Positions 33,252 through 43,252 of a stretch of 64,000 nt of DNA are shown here, one piece after another. Numbering within the stretch: the stretch's first letter is position 1; each line of letters opens with the position of its first letter. The translations under genes were made by a program, and so were the position numbers. The stretch is taken from NCBI GenBank assembly GCA_014649555.1, contig BMTG01000004.1:544031-608030 (forward strand), read 5' to 3'. The notes under the pieces are model-generated. The model was not told the DNA's origin. It did no database searches and saw only the letters and a list, made by a program, of their open reading frames with translations. The DNA is from Streptomyces globisporus (lineage in GTDB: Bacteria > Actinomycetota > Actinomycetes > Streptomycetales > Streptomycetaceae).

Positions 33252-34313
33252 ATGGCGCAGGTGACTCACGGGACCGGGACGCAGGTGGCCGACCACGGCG
33301 GGGGCGTCCACAGCATCAAGGTGCCCATCCCGGACAATCCCCTCGGGCACACCCTGGTCCACCTCGTCGACACCGACCGGGGGCCCGTCCTCATCGACAC
33401 CGGGTGGGACGACCCCGCCTCCTGGGACACCCTCGTCGCCGGGCTCGCCGCCCTCGGTACCGCCGTCACCGACATCCACGGCGTCGTCATCACCCACCAC
33501 CACCCCGATCACCACGGCCTCTCCGGCCAGGTCCGCGAGGCGTCCGGGGCCTGGATCGCGATGCACGAGGCCGACACCGCGATCGTCCGGCGTACCCGGG
33601 AGTCCGAGCCCGGCACCTGGCTCGACTACCTCACCCGCAAGCTCGCCACCGTCGGCGCGCCGGACGACCACCTCGCCCCGCTGCGCGCCGCCCGCAGCGG
33701 GGGGCGGCTGCGGACCCTGCCCGGGCTGCGTGCCGCCCTGCCGGACAGGGAGATCGTCCCCGGCGAGCTGCTCGACCTCGCCGGGCGACGGCTGCGTGCC
33801 GTCTGGACGCCCGGGCACACCCCGGGCCACGTCTGCCTCCATCTGGAGGAGCGGCATCCCGCCGGGCTGGCGGGGAACGGGCGGCTGTTCTCCGGCGATC
33901 ACCTGCTGCCGGGGATCAGTCCGCACATCGGGCTGTACGAGGACCCGGACGACACCGCCGTCACCGATCCGCTGGGCGACTACCTCGCCTCGCTCGAACG
34001 GATCGGCCGGCTCGGGGTGGCCGAGGTGCTGCCCGCGCATCAGCACGCCTTCACCGATGCGGGCGGGCGGGTGCGGGAGCTGCTGGACCACCACGAGGAG
34101 CGGCTGACCGGGCTCCTCGCCCTGCTCGCCACGCCCCTCACCCCGTGGCAGCTCGCCGAGCGGATGGAGTGGAACCGGCCCTGGGAGCAGATCCCGCACG
34201 GTTCGCGGTCCATCGCCGTGTCGGAGGCCGAGTCCCATCTGCGACGGCTCGTGAAGCTCGGCCGCGCCGAGGCCGTCCCGGGCGGGCCCCCGGTGTCGTA
34301 CATCGCCGCCTGA
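33252..34313 (+). CDS. MBL-fold metallo-hydrolase
   Basis: The 353-residue protein has the metallo-beta-lactamase motif THHHPDHHG (H82, H84, D86, H87), a later TPGHTPGH histidine and FSGDHLL, and a C-terminal winged-helix-like part ending in LVKLGRAEAV. This layout matches LACTB2-like hydrolases, some of which act as thioesterases. It is divergent from the aldehyde dehydrogenase and preceded by a KstR/KstR2-like palindrome. A role in hydrolysing a CoA thioester or lactone in steroid breakdown is possible but not shown. Confidence 0.83.
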   Translation: MAQVTHGTGTQVADHGGGVHSIKVPIPDNPLGHTLVHLVDTDRGPVLIDTGWDDPASWDTLVAGLAALGTAVTDIHGVVITHHHPDHHGLSGQVREASGAWIAMHEADTAIVRRTRESEPGTWLDYLTRKLATVGAPDDHLAPLRAARSGGRLRTLPGLRAALPDREIVPGELLDLAGRRLRAVWTPGHTPGHVCLHLEERHPAGLAGNGRLFSGDHLLPGISPHIGLYEDPDDTAVTDPLGDYLASLERIGRLGVAEVLPAHQHAFTDAGGRVRELLDHHEERLTGLLALLATPLTPWQLAERMEWNRPWEQIPHGSRSIAVSEAESHLRRLVKLGRAEAVPGGPPVSYIAA

Positions 34314-34383
34314 GCCCTCACTCGGCCCCGGGCGACCTCGGTGACGTACATCGCTACGCGCGCCCCCGGCCCCTCCCCTACGG

Positions 34384-34536
34384 ACCGGTAGAGTGGGCAG
34401 GTCGTCATCATGCCCGTACGGGAGGACGCCGGAGACCGTCCGGCGCAGCGCCCCAGCCGTGACCCGTCCGCCCGACGGCAGCCGGACCGCCCTCCGCGGA
34501 GCGTGACCGGCTCGGGCCACCGGAACCCCGGTGGCC
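34384..34536 (+). ncRNA. Cobalamin-riboswitch-like leader
   Basis: The stretch GCCGGAGACCGTCCGGC (34428-34444) followed by GCAGCGCCCCAGCCGTGA corresponds to the cobalamin riboswitch core (GCCGGTGAAAATCCGGC, then GCGGTCCCGCCACTGTGA). It is preceded by a TGGGCAGG...TGCCC stem and GGGAGGA. A perfect 9-bp hairpin (34515-34536) downstream could be the expression platform. It lies 86 bases before an operon encoding a toroid surface protein and an ECF transporter, a usual target of B12 control. Confidence 0.62.
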
Positions 34537-34621
34537 GGCACCGTCGAGGCATACGGGGCCGGAGCCCGGTGCCCTCGTGCGCCCGGGGAGTCCGGCCCTC
34601 GCAGGAGAGGCCCAGCCAGCC

Positions 34622-35890
34622 ATGACCGTACGCCGCAGCGCAGCCGCGCTCGCGACCACCGCCGTGCTCCTGGGCGTCGCCGCCCCCGTGGCGGTCGCCC
34701 CTGTGGCGGTAGCCGCACCGAGTCCTTCTCCGTCGGCGGATCTGCCGGCCGGGCTCTACGGCACCACGGACCCCACCTACGACGGAGTGTGGCGGCAGTC
34801 GCTCGCCTTCCTCGCGCAGAAGATCGAGTACGTCACGCCGTCGACGCAGGCGGTGGACTGGCTGGTGGGCCAGCAGTGCGACAGCGGGGCGTTCACCTCG
34901 TACCGGGCCGACACCTCCAAGCCCTGTGACGCGTCGACCGTGATGGACACCAACGCCACCGCCGTCGCCGTCCAGGCCCTCGTCGAGATCAACCAGCGCC
35001 GCGAGGACGCCAACAACGGGGCCGACTGGCTGAAGTCCGTGCAGAACGAGGACGGCGGCTGGGGCTACAACCCGGGCAGCCCGTCCGACGCGAACTCCAC
35101 CTCCATCGTCATCGGCGCGCTCGCCCGCACCGGCGTCCCGGTCAACGAGCTCACCACCAAGAACGGCAGCACCCCGTACACCGCACTCCAGTCCCTGGCG
35201 ATCGCCTGCGGCGAGAAGGACGGCGGCGCGTTCGCCTACCAGCCGGGCAAGAAGGGCGAGCTGGCCGCCAACATGGACGCCACCGCGGCCTCCGTGCTCG
35301 GTCTGATGGGCAAGGGCATCGCCTCCGGCACGTCCAACGCGGTCAAGGACCCCTCCTGCACGAAGGGCGACGACCTCAGCCCGGAGCAGACCGCCCAGAA
35401 CGGCGCCTCCTTCCTCGCGGACACGCTGGCGAAGCAGCCGTATCTGGAGCAGGCCCCGATGCCGGGCGCCGAGGAATCCACGCCGCAGCCCGACTACGGC
35501 AACACCTCGGACGCCGTCGTCGCGCTCGCCGCCTCCGGACACGCGGACAAGGCCAAGGCGTCGGTCGCCTGGCTGCAGAAGAACGGCACCGGCTGGGCGA
35601 AGCAGGGCGGCCCGGCCGCCACCGCGCAGCTGATCCTCGCCGCGCACGCCACCGGCGCCGACGCGCGCAGCTTCGGCGGCGTCGACCTCGTCAAGCAGCT
35701 CAACTCGATGGGGCCCTCCCCGGCCGCCACCGCCCTCCCCTCGCCGACGCCGACCGGTCCGCAGCCCTCCAGCGGCACCGACAGCGACGACGGCGGGCTG
35801 AGCCTGGGGTGGCTGATCGGCATCGGGCTGCTCGCCGGTACCGGCATCGGCTTCCTGCTCAGCATGCGCGGGAAGAAGAAGCAGCCGTGA
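34622..35890 (+). CDS. Secreted, membrane-anchored alpha/alpha-toroid protein, transcobalamin-like
   Basis: The 422-residue product has a signal peptide (residues 1-33). A repeat domain follows (about 45-375) with squalene-cyclase-like turns such as NEDGGWGYNP and QCDSGAF. Then come a Pro/Ser/Thr linker, a C-terminal transmembrane helix (about 392-415) and a KKKQ end. Such toroids form the cobalamin-binding alpha domain of intrinsic factor and transcobalamin. With the riboswitch-like leader and ECF genes this suggests corrinoid capture at the cell surface (inference). Its stop overlaps the next gene (GTGA). Confidence 0.75.
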   Translation: MTVRRSAAALATTAVLLGVAAPVAVAPVAVAAPSPSPSADLPAGLYGTTDPTYDGVWRQSLAFLAQKIEYVTPSTQAVDWLVGQQCDSGAFTSYRADTSKPCDASTVMDTNATAVAVQALVEINQRREDANNGADWLKSVQNEDGGWGYNPGSPSDANSTSIVIGALARTGVPVNELTTKNGSTPYTALQSLAIACGEKDGGAFAYQPGKKGELAANMDATAASVLGLMGKGIASGTSNAVKDPSCTKGDDLSPEQTAQNGASFLADTLAKQPYLEQAPMPGAEESTPQPDYGNTSDAVVALAASGHADKAKASVAWLQKNGTGWAKQGGPAATAQLILAAHATGADARSFGGVDLVKQLNSMGPSPAATALPSPTPTGPQPSSGTDSDDGGLSLGWLIGIGLLAGTGIGFLLSMRGKKKQP

Positions 35891-36591
35891 GCCCTGCACA
35901 GGCCACCGCCCGGCTGCGCGTTCCCCTCGTCGCCCTCCTGGCCGCCCTCGTCGCCGCCTCCGCCGTGCTCCTCGGCGCGGGAAGCGCCCAGGCCGCCGGC
36001 TACCGCTACTGGTCCTTCTGGGAGGGCAACGGCAAGAACTGGGAGTACGCCACCCAGGGGCCGTCCCTCCTGCGCCCGGACGACGGTACGGTCCAGGGCT
36101 TCCGGTTCGCCGTGAGCGAGGACTCGGGCGACGCCGACCAGCCGCGCCGTGCCCCCGACTTCGGGGCGATCTGTGCGGACACCCCGGCAAAGGACGGGAA
36201 GAAGCGGGTGGCGCTGGTGATCGACCCGGGGACGACCACGGACGCTCCGGACGGGGAGAAGCCGCCCGCCCTGCGGACGATCTGCGCCCAGGTCGCGCCG
36301 GACGCCAGCAGTGCGGAGGCACTCGCCGCGGTGGCGAAGCCGCTGCGGTACGACGACAGCGCCATGCTCTGCGCGATCTCCGGCTATCCGAAGTCCGGCT
36401 GCGGCGAGCAGGTGTCCGGCGACTCCGGCAGCGCCAAACCGTCCGACCCCGCGAAGACCACCGACGGCCCGGAGAAGAGCGACGAAGGTGACGGGGGCGG
36501 CGGCGGTCCGTCCGTCGGGCTGCTGGTCGGCATCGGCGCCGTCCTGCTGCTCGGCATCGCTGCCGTCGTCCAGGCCCGCCGCCGCCGGTGA
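35887..36591 (+). CDS. SCO2322-like secreted membrane-anchored protein
   Basis: The 234-residue product starts at GTG 35887. It has a signal peptide with AQAA cleavage region near residue 37, then YRYWSFWEGNGKNWEYA, which recalls the DUF4430 beta domain found in B12-binding proteins. A Ser/Asp/Gly-rich linker and a C-terminal transmembrane helix with an RRRR end follow. Two Cys residues near CAISGYPKSGC may form a disulfide. It is coupled to both neighbours by GTGA overlaps. The B12 link is inferred from context. Confidence 0.75.
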   Translation: MSPAQATARLRVPLVALLAALVAASAVLLGAGSAQAAGYRYWSFWEGNGKNWEYATQGPSLLRPDDGTVQGFRFAVSEDSGDADQPRRAPDFGAICADTPAKDGKKRVALVIDPGTTTDAPDGEKPPALRTICAQVAPDASSAEALAAVAKPLRYDDSAMLCAISGYPKSGCGEQVSGDSGSAKPSDPAKTTDGPEKSDEGDGGGGGPSVGLLVGIGAVLLLGIAAVVQARRRR

Positions 36592-37766
36592 CCGCTTCCC
36601 CGGCGTCGGCCCCGGCCAGGCTGCTGCGCCGCGCCCTGCACGCCCCCGAGGCGGACCGCGCCAACGCGCTGCCCGCCGGGGCGTGGTGGCTGTGGGCGCT
36701 GGGGCTCGCCACCGCCGCCTCCCGGACCACCAACCCGCTGCTGCTCGGGCTGCTGGTCGGCGTGGCGGGGTATGTGGTGGCGGCCCGGCGTACGGACGCG
36801 CCGTGGGCCCGTTCGTACGGGGCGTTCATCAAGCTCGGGCTGTTCGTCGTGGCGCTGCGCCTGGTCTTCTCCGTCTTCCTCGGCTCGCAGATCCCCGGCA
36901 CCCACACCGTGTTCACGCTCCCCGAGCTGCCGCTGCCCGACTGGGCGCAGGGCGTGCGGATCGGCGGCCGGGTCACCGCCGAACAGCTCGTCTTCTCCCT
37001 CTACGACGGGATGAAGCTGGCCACCCTGCTGATCTGCATCGGCGCGGCGAACGCCCTGGCCAACCCGGCGCGGCTGCTGAAGTCGCTGCCCGGTGCGCTG
37101 TACGAGGCCGGGGTCGCCGTCGTGGTCGCGATGACGTTCGCGCCGAACATGGTGGCCGACGTGGTCCGGCTGCGCACCGCGCGCCGGCTGCGGGGGCGGC
37201 CGACCGGCGGGGTGCGGGCGGTGGCGCAGATCGGGCTGCCGGTGCTGGAGGGCGCGCTGGAGCGGTCGGTGGCGGTGGCCGCGTCGATGGACGCGCGGGG
37301 GTACGGGCGTACCGCCCAGGTCCCGGCGGCCGTCCGGCACACCACGAACGTCCTCACCCTGGGCGGGCTGCTCGGGGTGTGCGCCGGTACGTACGGGCTG
37401 CTGGCCGCGCAGGGAGCGGTGTACGGGCTGCCGTTGCTGCTGGCCGGTCTGGTCGTCGCGATGGCCGGGCTGCGGCTCGGCGGGCGGCGTTCGGTGCGTA
37501 CCCGCTATCGCCCGGACCGGTGGGGTGTTCGGGCCTGGCTGGTGGCGTGCTCGGGTGCGGCGGTCGCGGCGGCGATGATCTGGGCGGGGGCGGTGGATCC
37601 GGAGGCGCTGCGCCCCGGTGTCGTACCGCTGACCGCGCCGGTGCTGCCGCTGTGGCCCGCGGCGGCGGCGCTGATCGGACTGCTGCCCGCCCTGGTCGCC
37701 CCCGTACCGCCGTCGAACCGGGCGGCAGCCGACAGACCGGCGCAACGCGGCAAGGAGCAGGCGTGA
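36588..37766 (+). CDS. ECF transporter transmembrane component (EcfT/CbiQ family)
   Basis: The 392-residue protein has several hydrophobic segments and the two cytoplasmic coupling-helix signatures: ARLLKSLPGALYEAG (first Ala-Arg-type motif near 165) and ASMDARGYGRT near 240 (the second, typical of CbiQ). It transmits ATP-driven movement to the substrate-binding S component. GTG 36588 overlaps the upstream stop. The tail of about 60 residues beyond the usual EcfT length has additional hydrophobic segments. Confidence 0.87.
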   Translation: MTASPASAPARLLRRALHAPEADRANALPAGAWWLWALGLATAASRTTNPLLLGLLVGVAGYVVAARRTDAPWARSYGAFIKLGLFVVALRLVFSVFLGSQIPGTHTVFTLPELPLPDWAQGVRIGGRVTAEQLVFSLYDGMKLATLLICIGAANALANPARLLKSLPGALYEAGVAVVVAMTFAPNMVADVVRLRTARRLRGRPTGGVRAVAQIGLPVLEGALERSVAVAASMDARGYGRTAQVPAAVRHTTNVLTLGGLLGVCAGTYGLLAAQGAVYGLPLLLAGLVVAMAGLRLGGRRSVRTRYRPDRWGVRAWLVACSGAAVAAAMIWAGAVDPEALRPGVVPLTAPVLPLWPAAAALIGLLPALVAPVPPSNRAAADRPAQRGKEQA

Positions 37767-39478
37767 TCAGGTTCGAGCGGGTCTCCGTGCGGTACGAGGG
37801 CACGGAGCGTCCCACGCTGTCCGGGGTCGACCTCACGGTCCCCGAGGGCGAACTCGTGCTGCTCGTCGGCCCCTCCGGTGTCGGCAAGTCGACTTTGCTG
37901 GGTACGGTCTCGGGGCTCGTCCCGCACTTCACGGGCGGGCTGCTGTCGGGCCGGGTCACGGTGGACGGCCGCGACACCCGTACGCACAAGCCGCGCGAAC
38001 TGGCCGATCTGGTCGGGACCGTGGGGCAGGATCCGCTGGCGCACTTCGTCACGGACACCGTCGAGGACGAGCTCGCGTACGGCATGGAGTCGCTGGGTCT
38101 CGCCCCGGACGTGATGCGCCGCCGGGTCGAGGAGACCCTCGATCTGCTGGGCCTGGCCGAGCTGCGCGACCGGCCGATCGCGACCCTGTCGGGCGGCCAG
38201 CAGCAGCGGGTGGCGATCGGTTCGGTGCTCACCCCGCACCCGAAGGTGCTGGTGCTGGACGAGCCGACCTCGGCGCTGGACCCGGCGGCGGCCGAGGAGG
38301 TCCTCGCGGTGCTCCAGCGGCTGGTGCACGACCTGGGCACGACCGTGCTGATGGCCGAGCACCGGCTGGAGCGGGTGGTGCAGTACGCGGACCAGGTGAT
38401 CGTGCTGCCCGCCCCGGGCGCACCTCCGGTGATGGGGCCGCCCGACGGGATCATGAAGGTGTCGCCGGTCCGGCCGCCGGTCGCCGAGCTGGGCCTGCTG
38501 GCGGGCTGGGACCCGCTGCCCCTGTCGGTACGGGACGCCCGGCGCGCGGCGGGCGGGCTGCGGGAGCGGCTGGCAGGGGCCGCGGTGCCCGTGCGGACGG
38601 GCGTCGCCCCGACAGCGGGACCGGGTCCGGTGGTCGCTGCGGAACGCTCCCGCCCCGGCCGCCTCGCCCGGCTCCTGGGACGAGGGTCCGCCGCCCCGGT
38701 CACCCCGGCCGCCGCCGATCCGGTCACCCGGGTCGACGGGCTCGGGGTGCGGCGCGGGCGGGTCGAGGCGCTGCGGCGGGTGACGCTCACCGTGGCTCCG
38801 GGCGAGACGGTGGCCCTGATGGGGCGCAACGGGGCCGGCAAGTCCACGCTGCTCGGCGCGCTCGTCGGCATGATCGAGCCCACCGCGGGCACCGTGCGCG
38901 TCGGCGGCCTGGCCCCGGCCCGGACGGACCCGCGGGCGATGGTGCGCCGGGTCGGCCTCGTGCCTCAGGAGCCGCGCGATCTGCTGTACGCGGACACGGT
39001 GGCCGCCGAGTGCGCGGCCGCCGACCGGGACGCGGGCGCGGCGGAGGGCACCTGCCGGGCGCTGGTCTCGGAGCTGCTGCCGGGGGTCGGGGACGACACC
39101 CACCCCCGGGACCTGTCCGAGGGGCAGCGCCTCGCGCTCGCCCTGGCGCTGGTACTGACGGGCCGGCCGCCGCTGTTGCTGCTGGACGAGCCGACGCGGG
39201 GCCTGGACTACGCGGCGAAGGCCCGGCTCGTCGGCGTGCTGCGCGGACTCGCGGCCGAGGGGCACGCGATCGTCCTGGCGACGCACGACGTGGAGCTGGC
39301 GGCGGAGCTGGCGCACCGGGTGGTGATCCTCGCGGACGGGGAGGTCGTCGCGGACGGCCCGACCGGTCAGGTGGTGGTCTCCTCCCCCGCGTTCGCCCCG
39401 CAGACGGCGAAGATCCTCGCCCCGCAGGAGTGGCTGACCGTGTCCCAGGTGCGCGACGCCCTGGAGGCGGGAGCATGA
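37763..39478 (+). CDS. ECF transporter double ATPase (EcfA-EcfA fusion)
   Basis: The 571-residue protein has two ABC domains in one chain. Domain 1 has Walker A GPSGVGKST, signature LSGGQQQR and Walker B VLVLDEPT. Domain 2 has GRNGAGKST, an altered signature LSEGQRLAL and LLLLDEPT. A Pro/Ala-rich linker (about 265-330) separates them. The asymmetric signatures suggest one canonical and one less active site. It powers the adjoining EcfT and S proteins. The start is GTG 37763 (GTGA overlap). Confidence 0.9.
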   Translation: MIRFERVSVRYEGTERPTLSGVDLTVPEGELVLLVGPSGVGKSTLLGTVSGLVPHFTGGLLSGRVTVDGRDTRTHKPRELADLVGTVGQDPLAHFVTDTVEDELAYGMESLGLAPDVMRRRVEETLDLLGLAELRDRPIATLSGGQQQRVAIGSVLTPHPKVLVLDEPTSALDPAAAEEVLAVLQRLVHDLGTTVLMAEHRLERVVQYADQVIVLPAPGAPPVMGPPDGIMKVSPVRPPVAELGLLAGWDPLPLSVRDARRAAGGLRERLAGAAVPVRTGVAPTAGPGPVVAAERSRPGRLARLLGRGSAAPVTPAAADPVTRVDGLGVRRGRVEALRRVTLTVAPGETVALMGRNGAGKSTLLGALVGMIEPTAGTVRVGGLAPARTDPRAMVRRVGLVPQEPRDLLYADTVAAECAAADRDAGAAEGTCRALVSELLPGVGDDTHPRDLSEGQRLALALALVLTGRPPLLLLDEPTRGLDYAAKARLVGVLRGLAAEGHAIVLATHDVELAAELAHRVVILADGEVVADGPTGQVVVSSPAFAPQTAKILAPQEWLTVSQVRDALEAGA

Positions 39479-40335
39479 GCGGTACGCAGAGGGTCCGGGC
39501 TCCCCGGCCCGTGCGGCTCGGACCGAAGTCGGTCGCCGTGCTGCTGCTGACCGGGGCCATCGGTGTGGTCGCCTTCGGGTGGCCGCTGCTGGCGGACACC
39601 GGGTCGGGGCTCGCGCACGCGCAGGACGCGCCCTGGCTGTTCGCGGCACTGCTGCCGCTGCTGGTCGCGGTGGTGGTGGCGACGATCTCGGAGTCCGGGA
39701 TGGACGCGAAGGCCGTCGCGATGCTCGGCGTGCTGGCGGCGGTCGGGGCGGCGTTGCGCCCGCTCGGCGCGGGGACGGCGGGGCTGGAGCCGATGTTCTT
39801 CCTGATGGTGCTGAGCGGCCGGGTGCTCGGTCCCGGCTTCGGCTTCGTGCTCGGCTCGGTGACCATGTTCGCCTCGGCGCTGCTGACGGGCGGGGTCGGG
39901 CCGTGGATGCCGTTCCAGATGCTGTCGATGGGCTGGTTCACGATGGGCGCGGGCCTGCTGCCGGGGCCCGACCGGGTGCGCGGGCGGGCCGAGCTGGCGA
40001 TGCTCGCTGTGTACGGGTGCGTCGCGGCGTTCGCCTACGGGGCGGTGATGAATCTGCAGGGCTGGCCGCTCATCACCGGTCTCGGCTCGGGGATCTCGTT
40101 CGACGAGAACGACCCGCTGCACGAGAACCTGGTGCGGTTCGTCGCCTACTACCTGACGACCTCCCTGGGCTGGGACCTGGGGCGGGCGGTGCTGACGGTG
40201 GTGCTGACCCTGACGCTCGGCCCGACGCTGCTGAAGGCGCTGCGCCGGGCCACCCGCCGCGCCGCGTTCGACGCGCGGGTGGCGTTCGGGGAGCCGGAGA
40301 GGCAGCCCGAGGGGACGGCCCCGGGCTCGTCGTGA
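39475..40335 (+). CDS. ECF transporter S component
   Basis: The 286-residue membrane protein has about six to seven hydrophobic segments. Hallmarks of CbrT-like S components are RVLGPGFGFVLGSVTMFASALLTGG near residue 120 and GVGPWMPFQMLSMGW. It determines substrate specificity of the transporter. The riboswitch-like leader argues for cobalamin or a precursor. ATG 39475 overlaps the ATPase stop, and it ends the five-gene operon. Confidence 0.87.
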   Translation: MSGTQRVRAPRPVRLGPKSVAVLLLTGAIGVVAFGWPLLADTGSGLAHAQDAPWLFAALLPLLVAVVVATISESGMDAKAVAMLGVLAAVGAALRPLGAGTAGLEPMFFLMVLSGRVLGPGFGFVLGSVTMFASALLTGGVGPWMPFQMLSMGWFTMGAGLLPGPDRVRGRAELAMLAVYGCVAAFAYGAVMNLQGWPLITGLGSGISFDENDPLHENLVRFVAYYLTTSLGWDLGRAVLTVVLTLTLGPTLLKALRRATRRAAFDARVAFGEPERQPEGTAPGSS

Positions 40336-40377
40336 AGGGCCGCTGGGGCCGCCAGGGCCGTTGGGGCCGCTACGGGG

Positions 40378-41818
<1,441 letters not shown>

Positions 41819-41883
41819 AAGCAGGACGGCGCGCCTGTCGGACTCGGACGGTTCGCGATCAGATCCGGAGTGGAGAGGTGCCC

Positions 41884-43137
41884 ATGCGCTGCCCCCATCT
41901 GCCCGACGGGTTCGACTTCACCGATCCCGATCTCCTCCAAGACCGTGTGCCGCACCCGGAGTTCGCCCTGATGCGGGAGACCGCACCGGTCTGGTGGTGC
42001 ACCCAGCCGCCCAACATCTCCGGGTTCGGTGACGAGGGCTACTGGGTCGTCACCCGGCACGCGGACGTCAAGTACGTCTCCACGCACCCGGAGTTGTTCT
42101 CCTCGAACACCAACACCGCCGTCATCCGCTTCAACGAGACGATCAGCCGCGACCAGATCGACGTCCAGAAACTGATCATGCTGAACATGGACCCGCCGGA
42201 ACACACCCGGGTCCGCCAGATCGTCCAGCGCGGCTTCACCCCGCGCGCGGTGCGCTCGCTGGAGGCGGCCCTGCGCTCGCGGGCCCGCTCCATCGTCGAG
42301 ACGGCCCTCGCGTCGGCGGACGCGGACGGCTCCTTCGACTTCGTGACGAACATCGCGGTGGAGCTGCCGCTCCAGGCCATCGCCGAGCTCATCGGCGTAC
42401 CGCAGGACGACCGGTCCAAGATCTTCGACTGGTCCAACAAGATGGCCGCGTACGACGATCCGGAGTACGCGATCACCGAGGAGGTCGGCGCCGAGGCGGC
42501 GATGGAGATCGTGGCGTACTCGATGAACCTGGCGGCGGCCCGCAAGGAGTGCCCGGCCCAGGACATCGTCACGCAGCTGGTCGCGGCGGAGGGCGAAGGG
42601 AACCTGTCCTCCGACGAGTTCGGGTTCTTCGTGATCCTGCTCGCGGTGGCCGGGAACGAGACGACCCGTAACGCGATCAGCCACGGCATGCACGCCTTCC
42701 TCACCCACCCCGAGCAGTGGGAGCTGTACAAGCGGGAGCGGCCGAAGACCACGGCCGAGGAGATCGTGCGCTGGGCGACACCGGTCGTCTCCTTCCAGCG
42801 GACCGCCACCCAGGATGTGGAGCTGGGCGGTCAGCGGATCAGGAAGGGCGAGCGGGTGGGTCTTTTCTACTCCTCGGCCAACAACGACCCGGAGGTGTTC
42901 GAGTCCCCGGAAGCCTTCGACATCACCCGCGACCCCAATCCGCACCTCGGTTTCGGGGGCGGCGGCCCGCACTTCTGTCTGGGCAAGTCGCTGGCCGTGA
43001 TGGAGATCGACCTGATCTTCAACGCCATCGCCGATGTGCTGCCGGACCTGCGGCTGCTGGAGGATCCGCGGCGGCTGCGGTCGGCCTGGCTCAACGGGAT
43101 CAAGCAGCTCCAGGTGACCACGGCGGCGGAAGCCTGA
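41884..43137 (+). CDS. cyp125: Cytochrome P450, CYP125-like steroid C26/C27 hydroxylase
   Basis: The 417-residue protein follows CYP125 closely. It has the N-terminal CPHLPDGFDFTDPDLL, APVWWC, LMLNMDPPEHTRVR-type block, RGFTPRAVRSLE, I-helix AGNETT (256-261), EEIVRWATPV and heme ligand C365 in GGGPHFCLGK. It ends RSAWLNGIKQLQV. CYP125 oxidises the sterol side-chain terminus to alcohol, aldehyde and acid. GGAGAGG precedes ATG 41884. A strong terminator follows. Electron supply could come from the ferredoxin at 31335. Confidence 0.92.
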   Translation: MRCPHLPDGFDFTDPDLLQDRVPHPEFALMRETAPVWWCTQPPNISGFGDEGYWVVTRHADVKYVSTHPELFSSNTNTAVIRFNETISRDQIDVQKLIMLNMDPPEHTRVRQIVQRGFTPRAVRSLEAALRSRARSIVETALASADADGSFDFVTNIAVELPLQAIAELIGVPQDDRSKIFDWSNKMAAYDDPEYAITEEVGAEAAMEIVAYSMNLAAARKECPAQDIVTQLVAAEGEGNLSSDEFGFFVILLAVAGNETTRNAISHGMHAFLTHPEQWELYKRERPKTTAEEIVRWATPVVSFQRTATQDVELGGQRIRKGERVGLFYSSANNDPEVFESPEAFDITRDPNPHLGFGGGGPHFCLGKSLAVMEIDLIFNAIADVLPDLRLLEDPRRLRSAWLNGIKQLQVTTAAEA

Positions 43138-43200
43138 AACCCTCCGCCGAGTGGCGGGGCGGGCGCGACGGGCGGACCATGTAGGGACGCGGCGATCCAC

Positions 43201-43248
43201 GCCGAAGGGGTGCCGGGACGGTGAACGTCGTCCCGGCACCCCTTCGGC
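43201..43248. terminator. 20-bp perfect-stem terminator
   Basis: Positions 43201-43220 pair perfectly with 43229-43248 around an 8-base loop. It separates the convergent cyp125 and GT87-PAP2 genes and can stop transcription in both directions. Confidence 0.88.
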
Positions 43249-43252
43249 CTGC

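Noticed and set aside
34040-36976. Long minus-strand open frame across the toroid and SCO2322-like genes
   Set aside because: Arg/Pro/Ser/Gly low-complexity translation; the plus-strand genes have signal peptides, family motifs and coupled starts.
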